Shown here one piece after another: positions 53,397-62,180 of a stretch of DNA of 64,000 bases (position 1 is its first letter; the number at the start of each line of letters is the position of its first letter). Origin of the DNA: Planctomycetota bacterium (lineage in GTDB: Bacteria > Planctomycetota > Planctomycetia > Pirellulales > Pirellulaceae). The stretch lies in contig JAPLNL010000029.1 of the NCBI GenBank assembly GCA_026692905.1, positions 61,034 to 125,033 on the forward strand. The letters run 5' to 3'. The translations under genes were made by a program, and so were the position numbers. A model generated the notes under the pieces. The model searched no databases. It worked only from the letters and a program-made list of their open reading frames with translations, and was not told the origin of the DNA.

Positions 53397-54723
53397 CCCT
53401 TCGCACTTTGGGCGTCCATCGCGACGGGACTTTCTGTACGCCGGATGGCTCGGCGGAGCTGGCTTGACGCTCGGCAATCTGCTGCAACTGGAATCGCGAG
53501 CAGCTGAATCCCAAGCTCGCAAGCTGGAAGCGAAAGCGAAATCCGTGATTCATATCTACCTGCAAGGTGGATTCGCTCACATGGATAGCTTTGACCCCAA
53601 GCCTGACGCTCCGGCCGAATACCGTGGCATCCTTGATCCCATCGCAACCTCATTGCCTGGCGTTTACTTCAGCTCGCATATGCAGCAAACGGCCAAGGTA
53701 GCCGACAAGCTAACTGTGGTTCGCAGCATGACTCACACTGAGGTCGACCACAGCCGCGGCGAGCACAGCATGTTCACGGGCTACCGACCAAGTCCCGCGT
53801 TGGTCTACCCGAGTGTTGGTTCGGTAGTTACGCACGAGCTTGGCCCTCGCGATGCCATGCCATCGTATGTTTGCGTTCCAAATCAAGGGAGCCAGTTTCT
53901 TGGCAGCGGTTACCTCAGCAATGCATGTGGCCCATTTGCTCTCGGTTCCGACCCGTCGCGTTCTAACTTTTCGGTCCGCGATTTGAATTTGCCCAAAGGG
54001 ATCGATGAGCAGCGATTCGAGCGCCGCAAAGATTGGAAGCAAATGGTGGATGGCCATTTCGCCAACTTGGAACGGGATGATTCATTGGCAACGATGGATT
54101 CGTTTTATCAACGAGCGTACGATCTGTTGGCTTCGCCGCAAGCACGCGAAGCGTTTAGTCTCAAGAGTGAGACCGAGGCGACACGCGACCTGTACGGCAT
54201 GAAGCCTTGGGGGCCTGTATTGCGTCCCTCTGCTGGCGCCAGATTCTTGATAGCACGACGTCTGGTTGAGGCTGGTGCTCGATGCGTCACCGTTACGTAC
54301 GGAGCTTGGGATACACACGCATTCCACTATCGCGGCATTGAAACGCAATTGCCGGACTTGGATCGAGCTTTTGCCGGCCTCATTCAGGACTTGGACCAGC
54401 GAGGGATGCTTGACTCGACGCTCGTGTTGGTATCCAGCGAATTCGGTCGAACACCGAAGGTCAATGCGGGTGGCGGTCGCGATCACTGGCCTCGTGTGTT
54501 TAGCATTGTAATGGCTGGCGGTGGTGTCAAGCGTGGACAAATCTATGGCGCCTCGGATGCACTCGCTGCGGAGCCCGCCGACAACCCACTTGGCGTCGAG
54601 GATTACATTACCACCGTTTACCATTTGCTCGGTATCGACGCGTCCAAGTCGTTGATGTCACCTGGCGACCGACCGCAGCCTATTGTTACCAACGGCAAAG
54701 TAGTCCAAGGGCTTTTGGCATGA
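53362..54723 (+). CDS. DUF1501 (sulfatase-like) protein with Tat signal
   Basis: 453 residues. The N-terminus carries a twin-arginine signal (SRRDFLYAGWLGGAG). The family is DUF1501, related to the alkaline-phosphatase/sulfatase superfamily. Recognisable features are IHIYLQGGFAHMDSFDPKP, VDHSRGEHSMFTGYRPS, GAWDTHAFHYRG, SSEFGRTPKVNAGGGRDHW and GVEDYITTVYHLLGI. Planctomycetes have dozens of these, usually next to a DUF1549/DUF1553 gene, as here. The substrate is unknown. A strong AAGGAG precedes the ATG. The stop overlaps the next gene in ATGA. Confidence 0.95.
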   Translation: MSLFRNSQWKSDPSHFGRPSRRDFLYAGWLGGAGLTLGNLLQLESRAAESQARKLEAKAKSVIHIYLQGGFAHMDSFDPKPDAPAEYRGILDPIATSLPGVYFSSHMQQTAKVADKLTVVRSMTHTEVDHSRGEHSMFTGYRPSPALVYPSVGSVVTHELGPRDAMPSYVCVPNQGSQFLGSGYLSNACGPFALGSDPSRSNFSVRDLNLPKGIDEQRFERRKDWKQMVDGHFANLERDDSLATMDSFYQRAYDLLASPQAREAFSLKSETEATRDLYGMKPWGPVLRPSAGARFLIARRLVEAGARCVTVTYGAWDTHAFHYRGIETQLPDLDRAFAGLIQDLDQRGMLDSTLVLVSSEFGRTPKVNAGGGRDHWPRVFSIVMAGGGVKRGQIYGASDALAAEPADNPLGVEDYITTVYHLLGIDASKSLMSPGDRPQPIVTNGKVVQGLLA

Positions 54724-57242
54724 TTGTGCTCTCAGATCGCCAACGCCACGGTTCGGCAGGAGCCTCACCCTCCCGAAATTTGGGCGGAAGCCTCGGAACC
54801 AGATGTATTTGTTGGACCTTGCTTGTTGTTTGCTTAATGTGCTGCCAGGCAATCGCCGGCACACCCTCGCTCGAAGCAATCACGCCGCAGGTTGGGACAC
54901 GAGGAAGTTCGTTCACGGTGGTCGCCAAGGGGGCATCGCTCAAAGACGCTCGCACCGTTGTCTTCTATGATAGTGGACTTCGCTGCGAAAAAATCGAAGC
55001 AAAGAACGACGACGAAATCAAGATTGAGATCAAGGCTGAGACAAGCTGCACGCTGGGTCCTCATGCGTTTCGGCTTCTAACCGATGAGGGATTTTCGGAA
55101 CTTCGCACTCTCACGATTAGCCCGTTCCCAATTGTCCCAGAAAACAAAGAAGCTGATACACAATCGGTTCAAGGCAACGCAACGATTGTCGGTACACTCG
55201 AATCTGACGACGTTGATGTTTATCAAATTAGAGCTCGGACTGGTGATCGCATCTCCGCGGAAGCTGTCGCTGTCAGACTAGGCGCTACATTGCTGGATAC
55301 AGTTCTGACTCTTCGCGATCCGAATGGACGAGTGCTTCTGCGAGTCGACGATACCCCGATGCTGAATCAAGATCCCGCCTTTTCTGTTTTGGTTAGGGAA
55401 GGTGGGCTTTACACGGTGGAGATCACGTCGGCGGGAGCGAATGCCGATGTCGATAGTCAGTATGCTTTGCACATTGGAAGTTTTCCGCGTCCCTATCGTG
55501 TTTTTCCGCTAGGCGGAAGAACTGGCGCTGAATTGGATTTGGAAATCACGTCGTCGATCGGCGATGGAACGGATTCCATTCACAAGAAAATGATCTTGGA
55601 TTCAGGGCTGATTGGCACTCGTGAAGTCGAACTGATGGACGCAGGAGTTGTTTGTCCCTCACCGATCCCGTTGCGACTCAACACCTACGATCAAGCATTC
55701 GTGGATATGCCCCCCAAATCCGAAAGCGATGCATCAGTCTTAGAAGTCCCAGTCGCGTTTCAAGGTATCATCCGCGAAACAGCCGAAGTTGATTCGTTCG
55801 GTTTTAGTGTCCACCAAACGGGAATTGTCACATTGGAGGTGTTCGCGTCGCGACTCGGATCGTTGTTGGACTCGGTGGTCGAAGTGCAAGATCAATCGGG
55901 ACAAACCGTTTGTAGTGGCGATGACTTTGAGAGTCATGACTCGAGGTTGGTCTTCGAAGCCAAGGTTGGTGATCGTTACACCGCATTCATACGAGACAAA
56001 CGAAAAAACGCCGGTGCTGCCTACAGCTATTGCGTCGAGATCGCACCGTTACAATCCTCATTGACCGCGTTTTTGCCGAGGCGAAGCAAGCTTTCACAAG
56101 CTGGGCAAACGATTGTAGTCCCACGTGGCAATAGATCGCTCGGATTGATCGGACTTCATCGCGACCGAGTAGATGGGGAAGTACGCTTGGCTTTTCAAGG
56201 ATTGCCGCAAGGGGCCTCCACGGACTTCCCATCTGTTTCCAGTTCGCAATTTGTTGTGCCGGCGGTTTTCACAGCTGATGCTGCTGCCTCCACTGCTGGT
56301 TCGCTGGTGGCTGTGCAAGGGAGCTTAGATAGCGGAAGCAGCGGGATTTCAACCGGTGGATTCGAGCAGGTCGTCGATTTGGTGAACGGGCCAGCCGACG
56401 CAATTTTCCAACCAGCCCATGTCGATCGATTGGCTGTCGCGATTACCAATCCCGTCCCCTATTCGATTGAACTTGCAAAGCCAACGGTTCCGCTGGTTGC
56501 TGATGGAACAGTCGGGATAACAGTGCAAGTGACGCGAGAGCTTGGCTTCGATGCTCCCATCGATATTACCTTTCCATGGCTGCCTGAATGGGTTGACTGC
56601 GAGGCGAAAACGAGGATAGCGGGGAATCAAGATTCCGCGACGATCCTCCTCCGCTCCAATCGACGCGCGAACGCAGGAGTTTTTCCGATTGTTGCGGAAG
56701 GAACTCCTGGTTTGTCTGAAAGTAGTTCGGGGAACGTAGCCGTTTCAGAGATGCCCAGGACTCGAACGCGGCGACCATCTGTTGCGTCCTTGGTTCCCGT
56801 CGCAAGTTCCCTTCATGCCTTAAACATTACAACATCTCCCATTCGAGGTTTCATCGCGTCTGTTTCTGCAGAGCGTGGCACGCAAATCGAGTTAGAATGC
56901 AAACTTGAATTCGATAAAGCCGAATCGATTCCTAACGCACTGATTGCGTCCCTCGAAGGTCTGCCGAATCGAATCCAAGCAGAACCGGTCGCGGTTCGCT
57001 CATCCGACAAAGTGGTTCGCTTTAAATTAGTCATTGGAGAGGATGCCCCAACAGGGACATTTGGCCAAATCGTATGCCGACTCAGTGGCACCTCCGATGG
57101 CCAGCCTGTTTCGCTTTGCGTTGCCCGAGATTCCAAGCTCATTATTGCGGCTCCGGGCGCCTCAGAAAAAGATGAGTCAGGTCGTCCTCTAAGCCAACTC
57201 GAAGCTCTGCGTCGACGTCGTAGCGTCAAAGGTGGGTCATGA
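54720..57242 (+). CDS. Secreted PPC-domain protein with IPT/TIG-like start
   Basis: 840 residues. Residues ~45-120 look like an IPT/TIG-type Ig fold (LEAITPQVGTRGSSFTVVAKG). Bacterial pre-peptidase C-terminal (PPC) domains follow, the first at ~150-245 (ESDDVDVYQIRARTGDRISAE...) and another at ~345-440; the rest is beta-rich. No catalytic domain is visible, so it is probably a surface structural partner. The signal helix (WTLLVVCLMCC) begins only at ~residue 32, behind HGSAGASPSRNLGG, which looks like a translated intergenic repeat (54747-54790). ATGA overlaps at both ends tie it to the DUF1501 and DUF1549 genes. Confidence 0.85.
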   Translation: MIVLSDRQRHGSAGASPSRNLGGSLGTRCICWTLLVVCLMCCQAIAGTPSLEAITPQVGTRGSSFTVVAKGASLKDARTVVFYDSGLRCEKIEAKNDDEIKIEIKAETSCTLGPHAFRLLTDEGFSELRTLTISPFPIVPENKEADTQSVQGNATIVGTLESDDVDVYQIRARTGDRISAEAVAVRLGATLLDTVLTLRDPNGRVLLRVDDTPMLNQDPAFSVLVREGGLYTVEITSAGANADVDSQYALHIGSFPRPYRVFPLGGRTGAELDLEITSSIGDGTDSIHKKMILDSGLIGTREVELMDAGVVCPSPIPLRLNTYDQAFVDMPPKSESDASVLEVPVAFQGIIRETAEVDSFGFSVHQTGIVTLEVFASRLGSLLDSVVEVQDQSGQTVCSGDDFESHDSRLVFEAKVGDRYTAFIRDKRKNAGAAYSYCVEIAPLQSSLTAFLPRRSKLSQAGQTIVVPRGNRSLGLIGLHRDRVDGEVRLAFQGLPQGASTDFPSVSSSQFVVPAVFTADAAASTAGSLVAVQGSLDSGSSGISTGGFEQVVDLVNGPADAIFQPAHVDRLAVAITNPVPYSIELAKPTVPLVADGTVGITVQVTRELGFDAPIDITFPWLPEWVDCEAKTRIAGNQDSATILLRSNRRANAGVFPIVAEGTPGLSESSSGNVAVSEMPRTRTRRPSVASLVPVASSLHALNITTSPIRGFIASVSAERGTQIELECKLEFDKAESIPNALIASLEGLPNRIQAEPVAVRSSDKVVRFKLVIGEDAPTGTFGQIVCRLSGTSDGQPVSLCVARDSKLIIAAPGASEKDESGRPLSQLEALRRRRSVKGGS

Positions 57243-59803
57243 TCCGACTCCCGCCAACAACCCTTACTTCCCAAGGCCCCTTTATGATTACTAAGTTGCG
57301 TGATTCGGTCCCGCTGATAACGACAACAATCACTTGGCTCGCGGCGATAACGCTGACCATCTCCTCCTATGCTGCTGATCCCGATTTGGCGAAAGACAAG
57401 AGGGCAAGTCGAGCTAGCTCCGGGCAACCAACCGCTTTGTTGACTGCAATCAAAGTCGAGCCTGCCACGATCGAGTTGCGTTCCGCTCGCGATCATCAAG
57501 GCATTGTTGTTTCCGCGTTTTACTCGGATGGCAGCACCCGCGACGTGACCCATATGGCGACCATTCAGCTTGATTCTAAACCAATCTCGAATGCGACGAC
57601 CGAATACATCAACGAGTCTTTCATTCCCAAAAGCGACGGTTCAGCTCGAGCAACCATTTCGTATTCTGGCTTAGAATGCACAGCAGAGATTCGCGTTTCG
57701 GGAGCCCGTGTCCAACCGCCGATCGGATTTCGAAATGAGGTGCTTTCCAGTCTAACACGTGCAGGCTGCAACACCGGAAAGTGCCATGGTTCTGCCTCCG
57801 GCAAGGACGGCTTCCGTTTGAGTTTGTTCGGATATGATCCATCGGGAGATCACTACCGACTCACGCGCGAACGAAGCGGTCGACGTATCCAGCTTGCCGA
57901 TCCAAAAAACAGTCTCGTGGTTCTGAAGGCGATCGGCTCAGTGCCGCATACCGGCGGCGGTCGTATCGATGAAGCGACTGAGCCCTTTGAGACGTTGGTG
58001 CAATGGTTGCATGAAGGTGCGAAGCCAGACTCCGAGAGCTCGATCGTTCCAACTGGCATTGATGTCTTTCCAAACAAGTCCGTGTTTTCGACGCCAGAAG
58101 GTCAGCAGAAACTGATCGTTACCGCTCGCTACTCCGACGGCTCTGCGCGCGATGTCACCTCGAAGGCCGTATTTCTGAGCAACAACGATGCCGCTGCTTC
58201 GGTAACCGAGGATGGAATGGTCGAGGCTCGTGGTCCTGGCGCGGCCTTTATCTTGGCACGTTTTGATCAGTTCACGCAAGGGTCGTCAATCATGGTTCGG
58301 CCCGACGTCGACTTTGAATATCCAAAGCTGCCGGTATCTGGCAGGATTGATACGCTCGTCGATGATCGATTGAGGTTCATGCATCTGGCACCTTCGGATC
58401 TTGCTGATGACGAACAGTTTCTGCGGCGCGTTTCGATCGACTTGGTCGGGCTGTTGCCTACCACAGAGGAGTATCTCGCGTTTACACAAGACAAGTCCTC
58501 AAACAAACGGGAACAAGTCGTCGACCGTTTGCTGGAACGCACTGAAGTGCTTGATCTATGGGTTATGAAGTGGGCTGAATTGTTGCAAATTCGGACCAAC
58601 AATGGCGTCAGCCAAAAAGCGTTACGACTATACGACCGATGGCTTCGCGATGCAGTTCACTCCGGAACTACCATCGATAAAATCGTTCAAATGGTACTGC
58701 CTGCTAGTGGCGGTTCACTCGAAAACCCACCGACCAATTATTACCAAACCGAAACCACCCCTCAGTTGCTTGCCGAAAATGTCGCGCAAGTGTTTCTGGG
58801 GACGCGAATCCAATGCGCTCAATGTCACAATCACCCGTTCGATCGCTGGACCATGGATGATTATTACGGATTCGCTTCGTTCTTTAGCCAAGTTGGATAC
58901 AAACAAGCGGAGGACCCTCGCGAGTTGACGATCTACAACGCTGCCGAAGGAGAGATGTTGCACCCGATCGGAAACAAAAAAGTTCAGCCGAAGTTTCTCG
59001 GTGCTGAGATGCCAAAGCCAGAAGCTGGTCAAGATTATCGAACGGTGCTAGCTGGTTGGATTGCATCCAACGAAAACAAGGCATTTTCGAAGAACATTGC
59101 CAACATCGTTTGGGCTCATTTTTTCGGAATTGGAATCGTGGATCCTGTCGACGATATGCGAGTGAGTAATCCACCTTCGAATCCTGAACTACTTGACTAC
59201 CTCGGTGGCCGTTTGGTCGAGCATCAATTCGAAATCAAGAAATTGATACGCGAAATTTGCTTGTCGAGAACCTACCAAACATCGACACGCCGAAATAAAT
59301 CCAATCAATGGGATGAACGAGAGTTCACGCACCAAAAGATTCGACGAATGCGAGCCGAGGTCCTACTCGACTGCATCAGTCAAGCGACGGAGACGACAGA
59401 CCGGTTGCCGGGCTTGCCAAAAGGTTCACGGGCCGTACAGGTCGCAGATGGCTTGGCTGCTCATTACTTTTTGACCACCTTTGGTCGGTCGACACGAGCA
59501 ACTCCGTGCACCTGTGAAGTGAAGACGTCTCCAACTTTGTCACAAGCCTTGCATTTGCTAAATGGTGAAACGACCGGTGGCAAGATCAAGGAAGGAAACG
59601 TCGTCGGTCGGATGCTAGATACGGGTAGTTCGTCAGAGCAAGTGGCTCGTGAAATTTACATTCGTTGTTTGACCCGTCAGCCAACCGACTCCGAACTCAA
59701 ATCGATTTTGGATCGGCTCTCGAGTTACAACGATCCTCGCGACGGGCTCGAGGATCTGTACTGGGCTGTTTTGAACTCGAACGAGTTTGTGTTCAATCAC
59801 TGA
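57239..59803 (+). CDS. DUF1549/DUF1553 cytochrome-like protein with BIG2-type domains
   Basis: 854 residues with a signal peptide (TTTITWLAAITLTISSYA). A BIG2-like domain (~65-155) precedes a heme-type motif CNTGKCHG (CxxxCH). A second BIG2-like domain (~270-355) follows, then DUF1549 (~365-570), which contains CAQCHNHPFDRW, and DUF1553 (~610-850: HFFGIGIVDPVDDMR, RPFQ-type end LNSNEFVFNH). It is probably periplasmic or on the cell surface and may bind c-type heme. In planctomycetes it is paired with DUF1501, as here. Catalysis has not been established for the family. It overlaps the PPC gene in ATGA. Confidence 0.94.
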   Translation: MIRLPPTTLTSQGPFMITKLRDSVPLITTTITWLAAITLTISSYAADPDLAKDKRASRASSGQPTALLTAIKVEPATIELRSARDHQGIVVSAFYSDGSTRDVTHMATIQLDSKPISNATTEYINESFIPKSDGSARATISYSGLECTAEIRVSGARVQPPIGFRNEVLSSLTRAGCNTGKCHGSASGKDGFRLSLFGYDPSGDHYRLTRERSGRRIQLADPKNSLVVLKAIGSVPHTGGGRIDEATEPFETLVQWLHEGAKPDSESSIVPTGIDVFPNKSVFSTPEGQQKLIVTARYSDGSARDVTSKAVFLSNNDAAASVTEDGMVEARGPGAAFILARFDQFTQGSSIMVRPDVDFEYPKLPVSGRIDTLVDDRLRFMHLAPSDLADDEQFLRRVSIDLVGLLPTTEEYLAFTQDKSSNKREQVVDRLLERTEVLDLWVMKWAELLQIRTNNGVSQKALRLYDRWLRDAVHSGTTIDKIVQMVLPASGGSLENPPTNYYQTETTPQLLAENVAQVFLGTRIQCAQCHNHPFDRWTMDDYYGFASFFSQVGYKQAEDPRELTIYNAAEGEMLHPIGNKKVQPKFLGAEMPKPEAGQDYRTVLAGWIASNENKAFSKNIANIVWAHFFGIGIVDPVDDMRVSNPPSNPELLDYLGGRLVEHQFEIKKLIREICLSRTYQTSTRRNKSNQWDEREFTHQKIRRMRAEVLLDCISQATETTDRLPGLPKGSRAVQVADGLAAHYFLTTFGRSTRATPCTCEVKTSPTLSQALHLLNGETTGGKIKEGNVVGRMLDTGSSSEQVAREIYIRCLTRQPTDSELKSILDRLSSYNDPRDGLEDLYWAVLNSNEFVFNH

Positions 59804-59823
59804 TGAATACGCTGTGACTTCCT

Positions 59824-59852
59824 CCCCCTCGCCCCGTTTCGGGGAGAGGGGG
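59824..59852. repeat. GC-rich hairpin after the DUF1549/1553 gene
   Basis: Arms CCCCCTCGCCCCG and CGGGGAGAGGGGG (one mismatch) flank a 3-base loop, 20 bases after the stop codon. There is no U-run, and the style is that of a dispersed GC-rich repeat. A related hairpin lies at 59988-60014. Confidence 0.75.
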
Positions 59853-59987
59853 CCGGGGGGGTGAGGGGCGGAATCGCTAGTTGAAAAACTTTTGTCCAAC
59901 GGTGTGTTCAAACACCAAAACATGCCAAGCCATTGCGACCAGCACTAAAGTCCAATCATAACTCGGAGCAAAACCCCTCACTCCCAG

Positions 59988-60014
59988 CCCCTCTCCCCTA
60001 AAAGGGGCGAGGGG
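59988..60014. repeat. GC-rich hairpin before the PSCyt1 gene
   Basis: Arms CCCCTCTCCCC and GGGGCGAGGGG (one mismatch) flank a 5-base loop. It ends 14 bases before the proposed ATG, where it could mask the ribosome-binding region. It is related to 59824-59852 in the opposite arrangement. Confidence 0.75.
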
Positions 60015-60028
60015 AGCAAAGGCAAGTG

Positions 60029-60586
60029 ATGGGAGCGCTCAAACAGGATCAAACGATGTGTGAATCAAATAAACAAAATTCTAACGAAGCTGGCCTATGT
60101 AGCGCACCCCAGGCAGAGCCTACAATTCGATGGGTTCCCCGGCAGAGCCTGGGAACCAGCAGCATCATTCTTTCATTTGCATGCCTTTTGCTGGTTTCGC
60201 GCACCATATCAGCACAAACGATGACCGGTAGCGAATCCGAAACGAATTCAGAAAAAGTATCATTCGATGCCGTTCAGCCTATTTTGCGTAAGCACTGTGA
60301 ACGTTGCCACAACGAAGATCAACCGCGCGGCGACTTGGTCCTGACGTCCTTAGACAAAGTACTGGCAGGCTCAAGTTCCGGATTTGTGGTGGTTGCAGGC
60401 AAGGTAGAGGAGAGCCCGCTCTACTTGCTCATGGCGCATCTCGACACCCCAAAAATGCCACCCAACAAACCTCGTATACCACAGCGCGAGCTCAACATCA
60501 TCGAGCGATGGATAACGACAGGACTCGTTGAGGAATCTCAAGCTTCAGCCAAGGGTTCACAACGAGTTAAAAAGTGCAGGAAATGA
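60029..60586 (+). CDS. PSCyt1-type cytochrome domain, probable 5' part of a split gene
   Basis: 185 residues. The hydrophobic signal (SIILSFACLLLVSRTISA) starts only at ~residue 45, after a stretch that includes GSAGASP-like repeat-derived sequence (GGTTCCCCGGCAGAGCCTGGG). The domain ~70-170 has the planctomycete cytochrome pattern: VQPILRKHCERCHNEDQPRGDL with CxxCH, then MPPNKPRIPQRELNIIERWI. In related genomes this domain is commonly fused to a WD40 propeller. Here the frame stops at 60586, and the WD40 frame, displaced by one, overlaps it from 60528. The ATG at 60029 follows AAAGG. Confidence 0.75.
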   Translation: MGALKQDQTMCESNKQNSNEAGLCSAPQAEPTIRWVPRQSLGTSSIILSFACLLLVSRTISAQTMTGSESETNSEKVSFDAVQPILRKHCERCHNEDQPRGDLVLTSLDKVLAGSSSGFVVVAGKVEESPLYLLMAHLDTPKMPPNKPRIPQRELNIIERWITTGLVEESQASAKGSQRVKKCRK

Positions 60587-61865
60587 TTCGAGAGTCTTTG
60601 GCCCCCTTGCCTCAATACCGCAGCCGGCTCCAGTTCGAGCGATGGCCTCTCACCCTACTGAGCCAGTAGTTGCCGTTTCGGGACTTCATCAAGTCGCAAT
60701 CCTGAATACGAACACGGCGCAATTCGAGTCGCAAGCCATTGAAATTGGCGAACGAGACATTTCGGCATTGCGATTTTCGGCCGATGGCAAAGTGCTTTTG
60801 ATTGCGGTAGGCATGATTGGTGAGTCTGGAACGGTGCTTGTTCTCGACTGGCAATCAAAGCAGTGGTTACCAAGCATCGGCGATGAGTCGGACAATATCC
60901 AATCGCTTGATTGCAATGGCGACGCGAGCCAAGTTGCTATCGGGACGGCAACGCGTCTCGTGAAACTGTTCGATCGAGCAACACAGAAGGAACTTTTTGT
61001 ACAACGAAAGCATACCGATTGGGTACTGTCGGTCGCGTACAGTCATGACGGTTTTTTGCTCGCTAGCGGCGACCGATTTGGTGGTATTCATGTTTGGGAA
61101 GCGGACACTGGGAAAGAATTCGCTGCTCTGCGAGGTCATGCAGGGGGCATTACCGGGCTGGCTTGGTCTCCTGACGGAAACGAACTGATTTCGTCGAGTC
61201 TCGACGGAACGGTTCGCGTTTGGAACATGCATACACTTCAAGTTGAGAAGACATGGCAGGCACACGAACGGGGTGTGCTTTCCTTGACAGTGGATTCACA
61301 AAAGAACTTCTTGACAAGCGGTCGTGACGGTTGGGTTCGGAAATGGATAGCGGCAGAGTCAATTCCGTGCTGGCAGAGTAAACTGCCAGACGAAGCCATT
61401 GGCGTTTGCAGTTTGGCTGCAGTTCAAGGGATGGCGATAGGAGCGGATGCGGTTGGAGGAATCTACCGATTGTCCACTGTTTCATCGGAGGCAAACGAAT
61501 CCGAGTCGAGGACTTTGATTTTGTTCCCGAGCAGCCAGCACAATCGGTCGTTTGCTTCGGTCGCACCAACAGCACCAAGACGGACGGTTTTGAAGCCGAG
61601 TGTTGTTGACGATGTAGAGGTCGCGCCCGGCAGTAGCGACCCACGGTGGGGCACTTTTGCCGAAAGTGCCTTTGCGAAAACATTGTCGTCCGATTTAGAA
61701 GAGAGCCGCAGAGCTCTTGCCAGTGTCGAGCAATCGCTCGAACAAACCTATCGAACCGCAGAGCAGCTCGAAGAGTCCGCGGCCAGGCTCAAGCAATTGA
61801 TCATTTTGCATGAGGCGAGAATAAAACAAATGGAACTGCAACAAAAACCCAATCGCAGCAAGTAA
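60528..61865 (+). CDS. WD40 propeller protein, probable 3' part of a split cytochrome-WD40 gene
   Basis: 445 codons open from a TTG at 60528; the first ATG, at 60642, would give 407 residues. WD40 repeats include KHTDWVLSVAYSHDGFLLASGDRFGGIHVWEADTG-type blades, GHAGGITGLAWSPDGNEL and GVLSLTVDSQKNFLTSGRDG. A coiled-coil tail ends the protein (LASVEQSLEQTYRTAEQLEE). There is no signal peptide. Relatives are usually a single protein with the cytochrome domain encoded just upstream. Homology-like sequence begins before the ATG (VFGPLASIPQPAPVRAMASHP), which fits a frame interruption near 60569-60573 (AAAAA) rather than a separate start. Confidence 0.75.
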   Translation: MRNLKLQPRVHNELKSAGNDSRVFGPLASIPQPAPVRAMASHPTEPVVAVSGLHQVAILNTNTAQFESQAIEIGERDISALRFSADGKVLLIAVGMIGESGTVLVLDWQSKQWLPSIGDESDNIQSLDCNGDASQVAIGTATRLVKLFDRATQKELFVQRKHTDWVLSVAYSHDGFLLASGDRFGGIHVWEADTGKEFAALRGHAGGITGLAWSPDGNELISSSLDGTVRVWNMHTLQVEKTWQAHERGVLSLTVDSQKNFLTSGRDGWVRKWIAAESIPCWQSKLPDEAIGVCSLAAVQGMAIGADAVGGIYRLSTVSSEANESESRTLILFPSSQHNRSFASVAPTAPRRTVLKPSVVDDVEVAPGSSDPRWGTFAESAFAKTLSSDLEESRRALASVEQSLEQTYRTAEQLEESAARLKQLIILHEARIKQMELQQKPNRSK

Positions 61866-61943
61866 GTGTTGCAATCGAATGTTCCCGACGCTTTATGATT
61901 TGCTCGAGTGCATGCGTTTGCATGGTTGATAGCCCAGCCAGAT

Positions 61944-61995
61944 AGCCCGGAGGGCGACACATCAAATCATTCTGAAATGTGTCGCCCTCTGGGCT
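61944..61995. repeat. Palindrome upstream of the PQQ-propeller gene
   Basis: 19-base arms AGCCCGGAGGGCGACACAT and ATGTGTCGCCCTCTGGGCT (one mismatch) flank a 14-base loop. It lies in a 315-base stretch (61866-62180) that also contains a GGGATATGCCGCCCTCCGGG-type repeat near 62049-62070. An open frame runs through both, but it is repeat-derived. Confidence 0.85.
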
Positions 61996-62180
61996 CAATA
62001 TGCATGAATGTCCGAAACCGTTGGCTTACGCCAGCTTACTCCGCCGGCAGGGATATGCCGCCCTCCGGGCTTTTTGCGGGCATAAGCAATCACCATGCAA
62101 TACCGAACTTTTTAACACCTCAGCCACTGGCTCGGGCTATGCAACCTTTCTACGACTATTCTCCCATCAACAGGATTTCC

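Noticed and set aside
61908-62180. N-terminal extension of the PQQ-propeller protein
   Set aside because: It translates palindromic repeats, while a good ribosome-binding site and a signal peptide mark the ATG at 62181.
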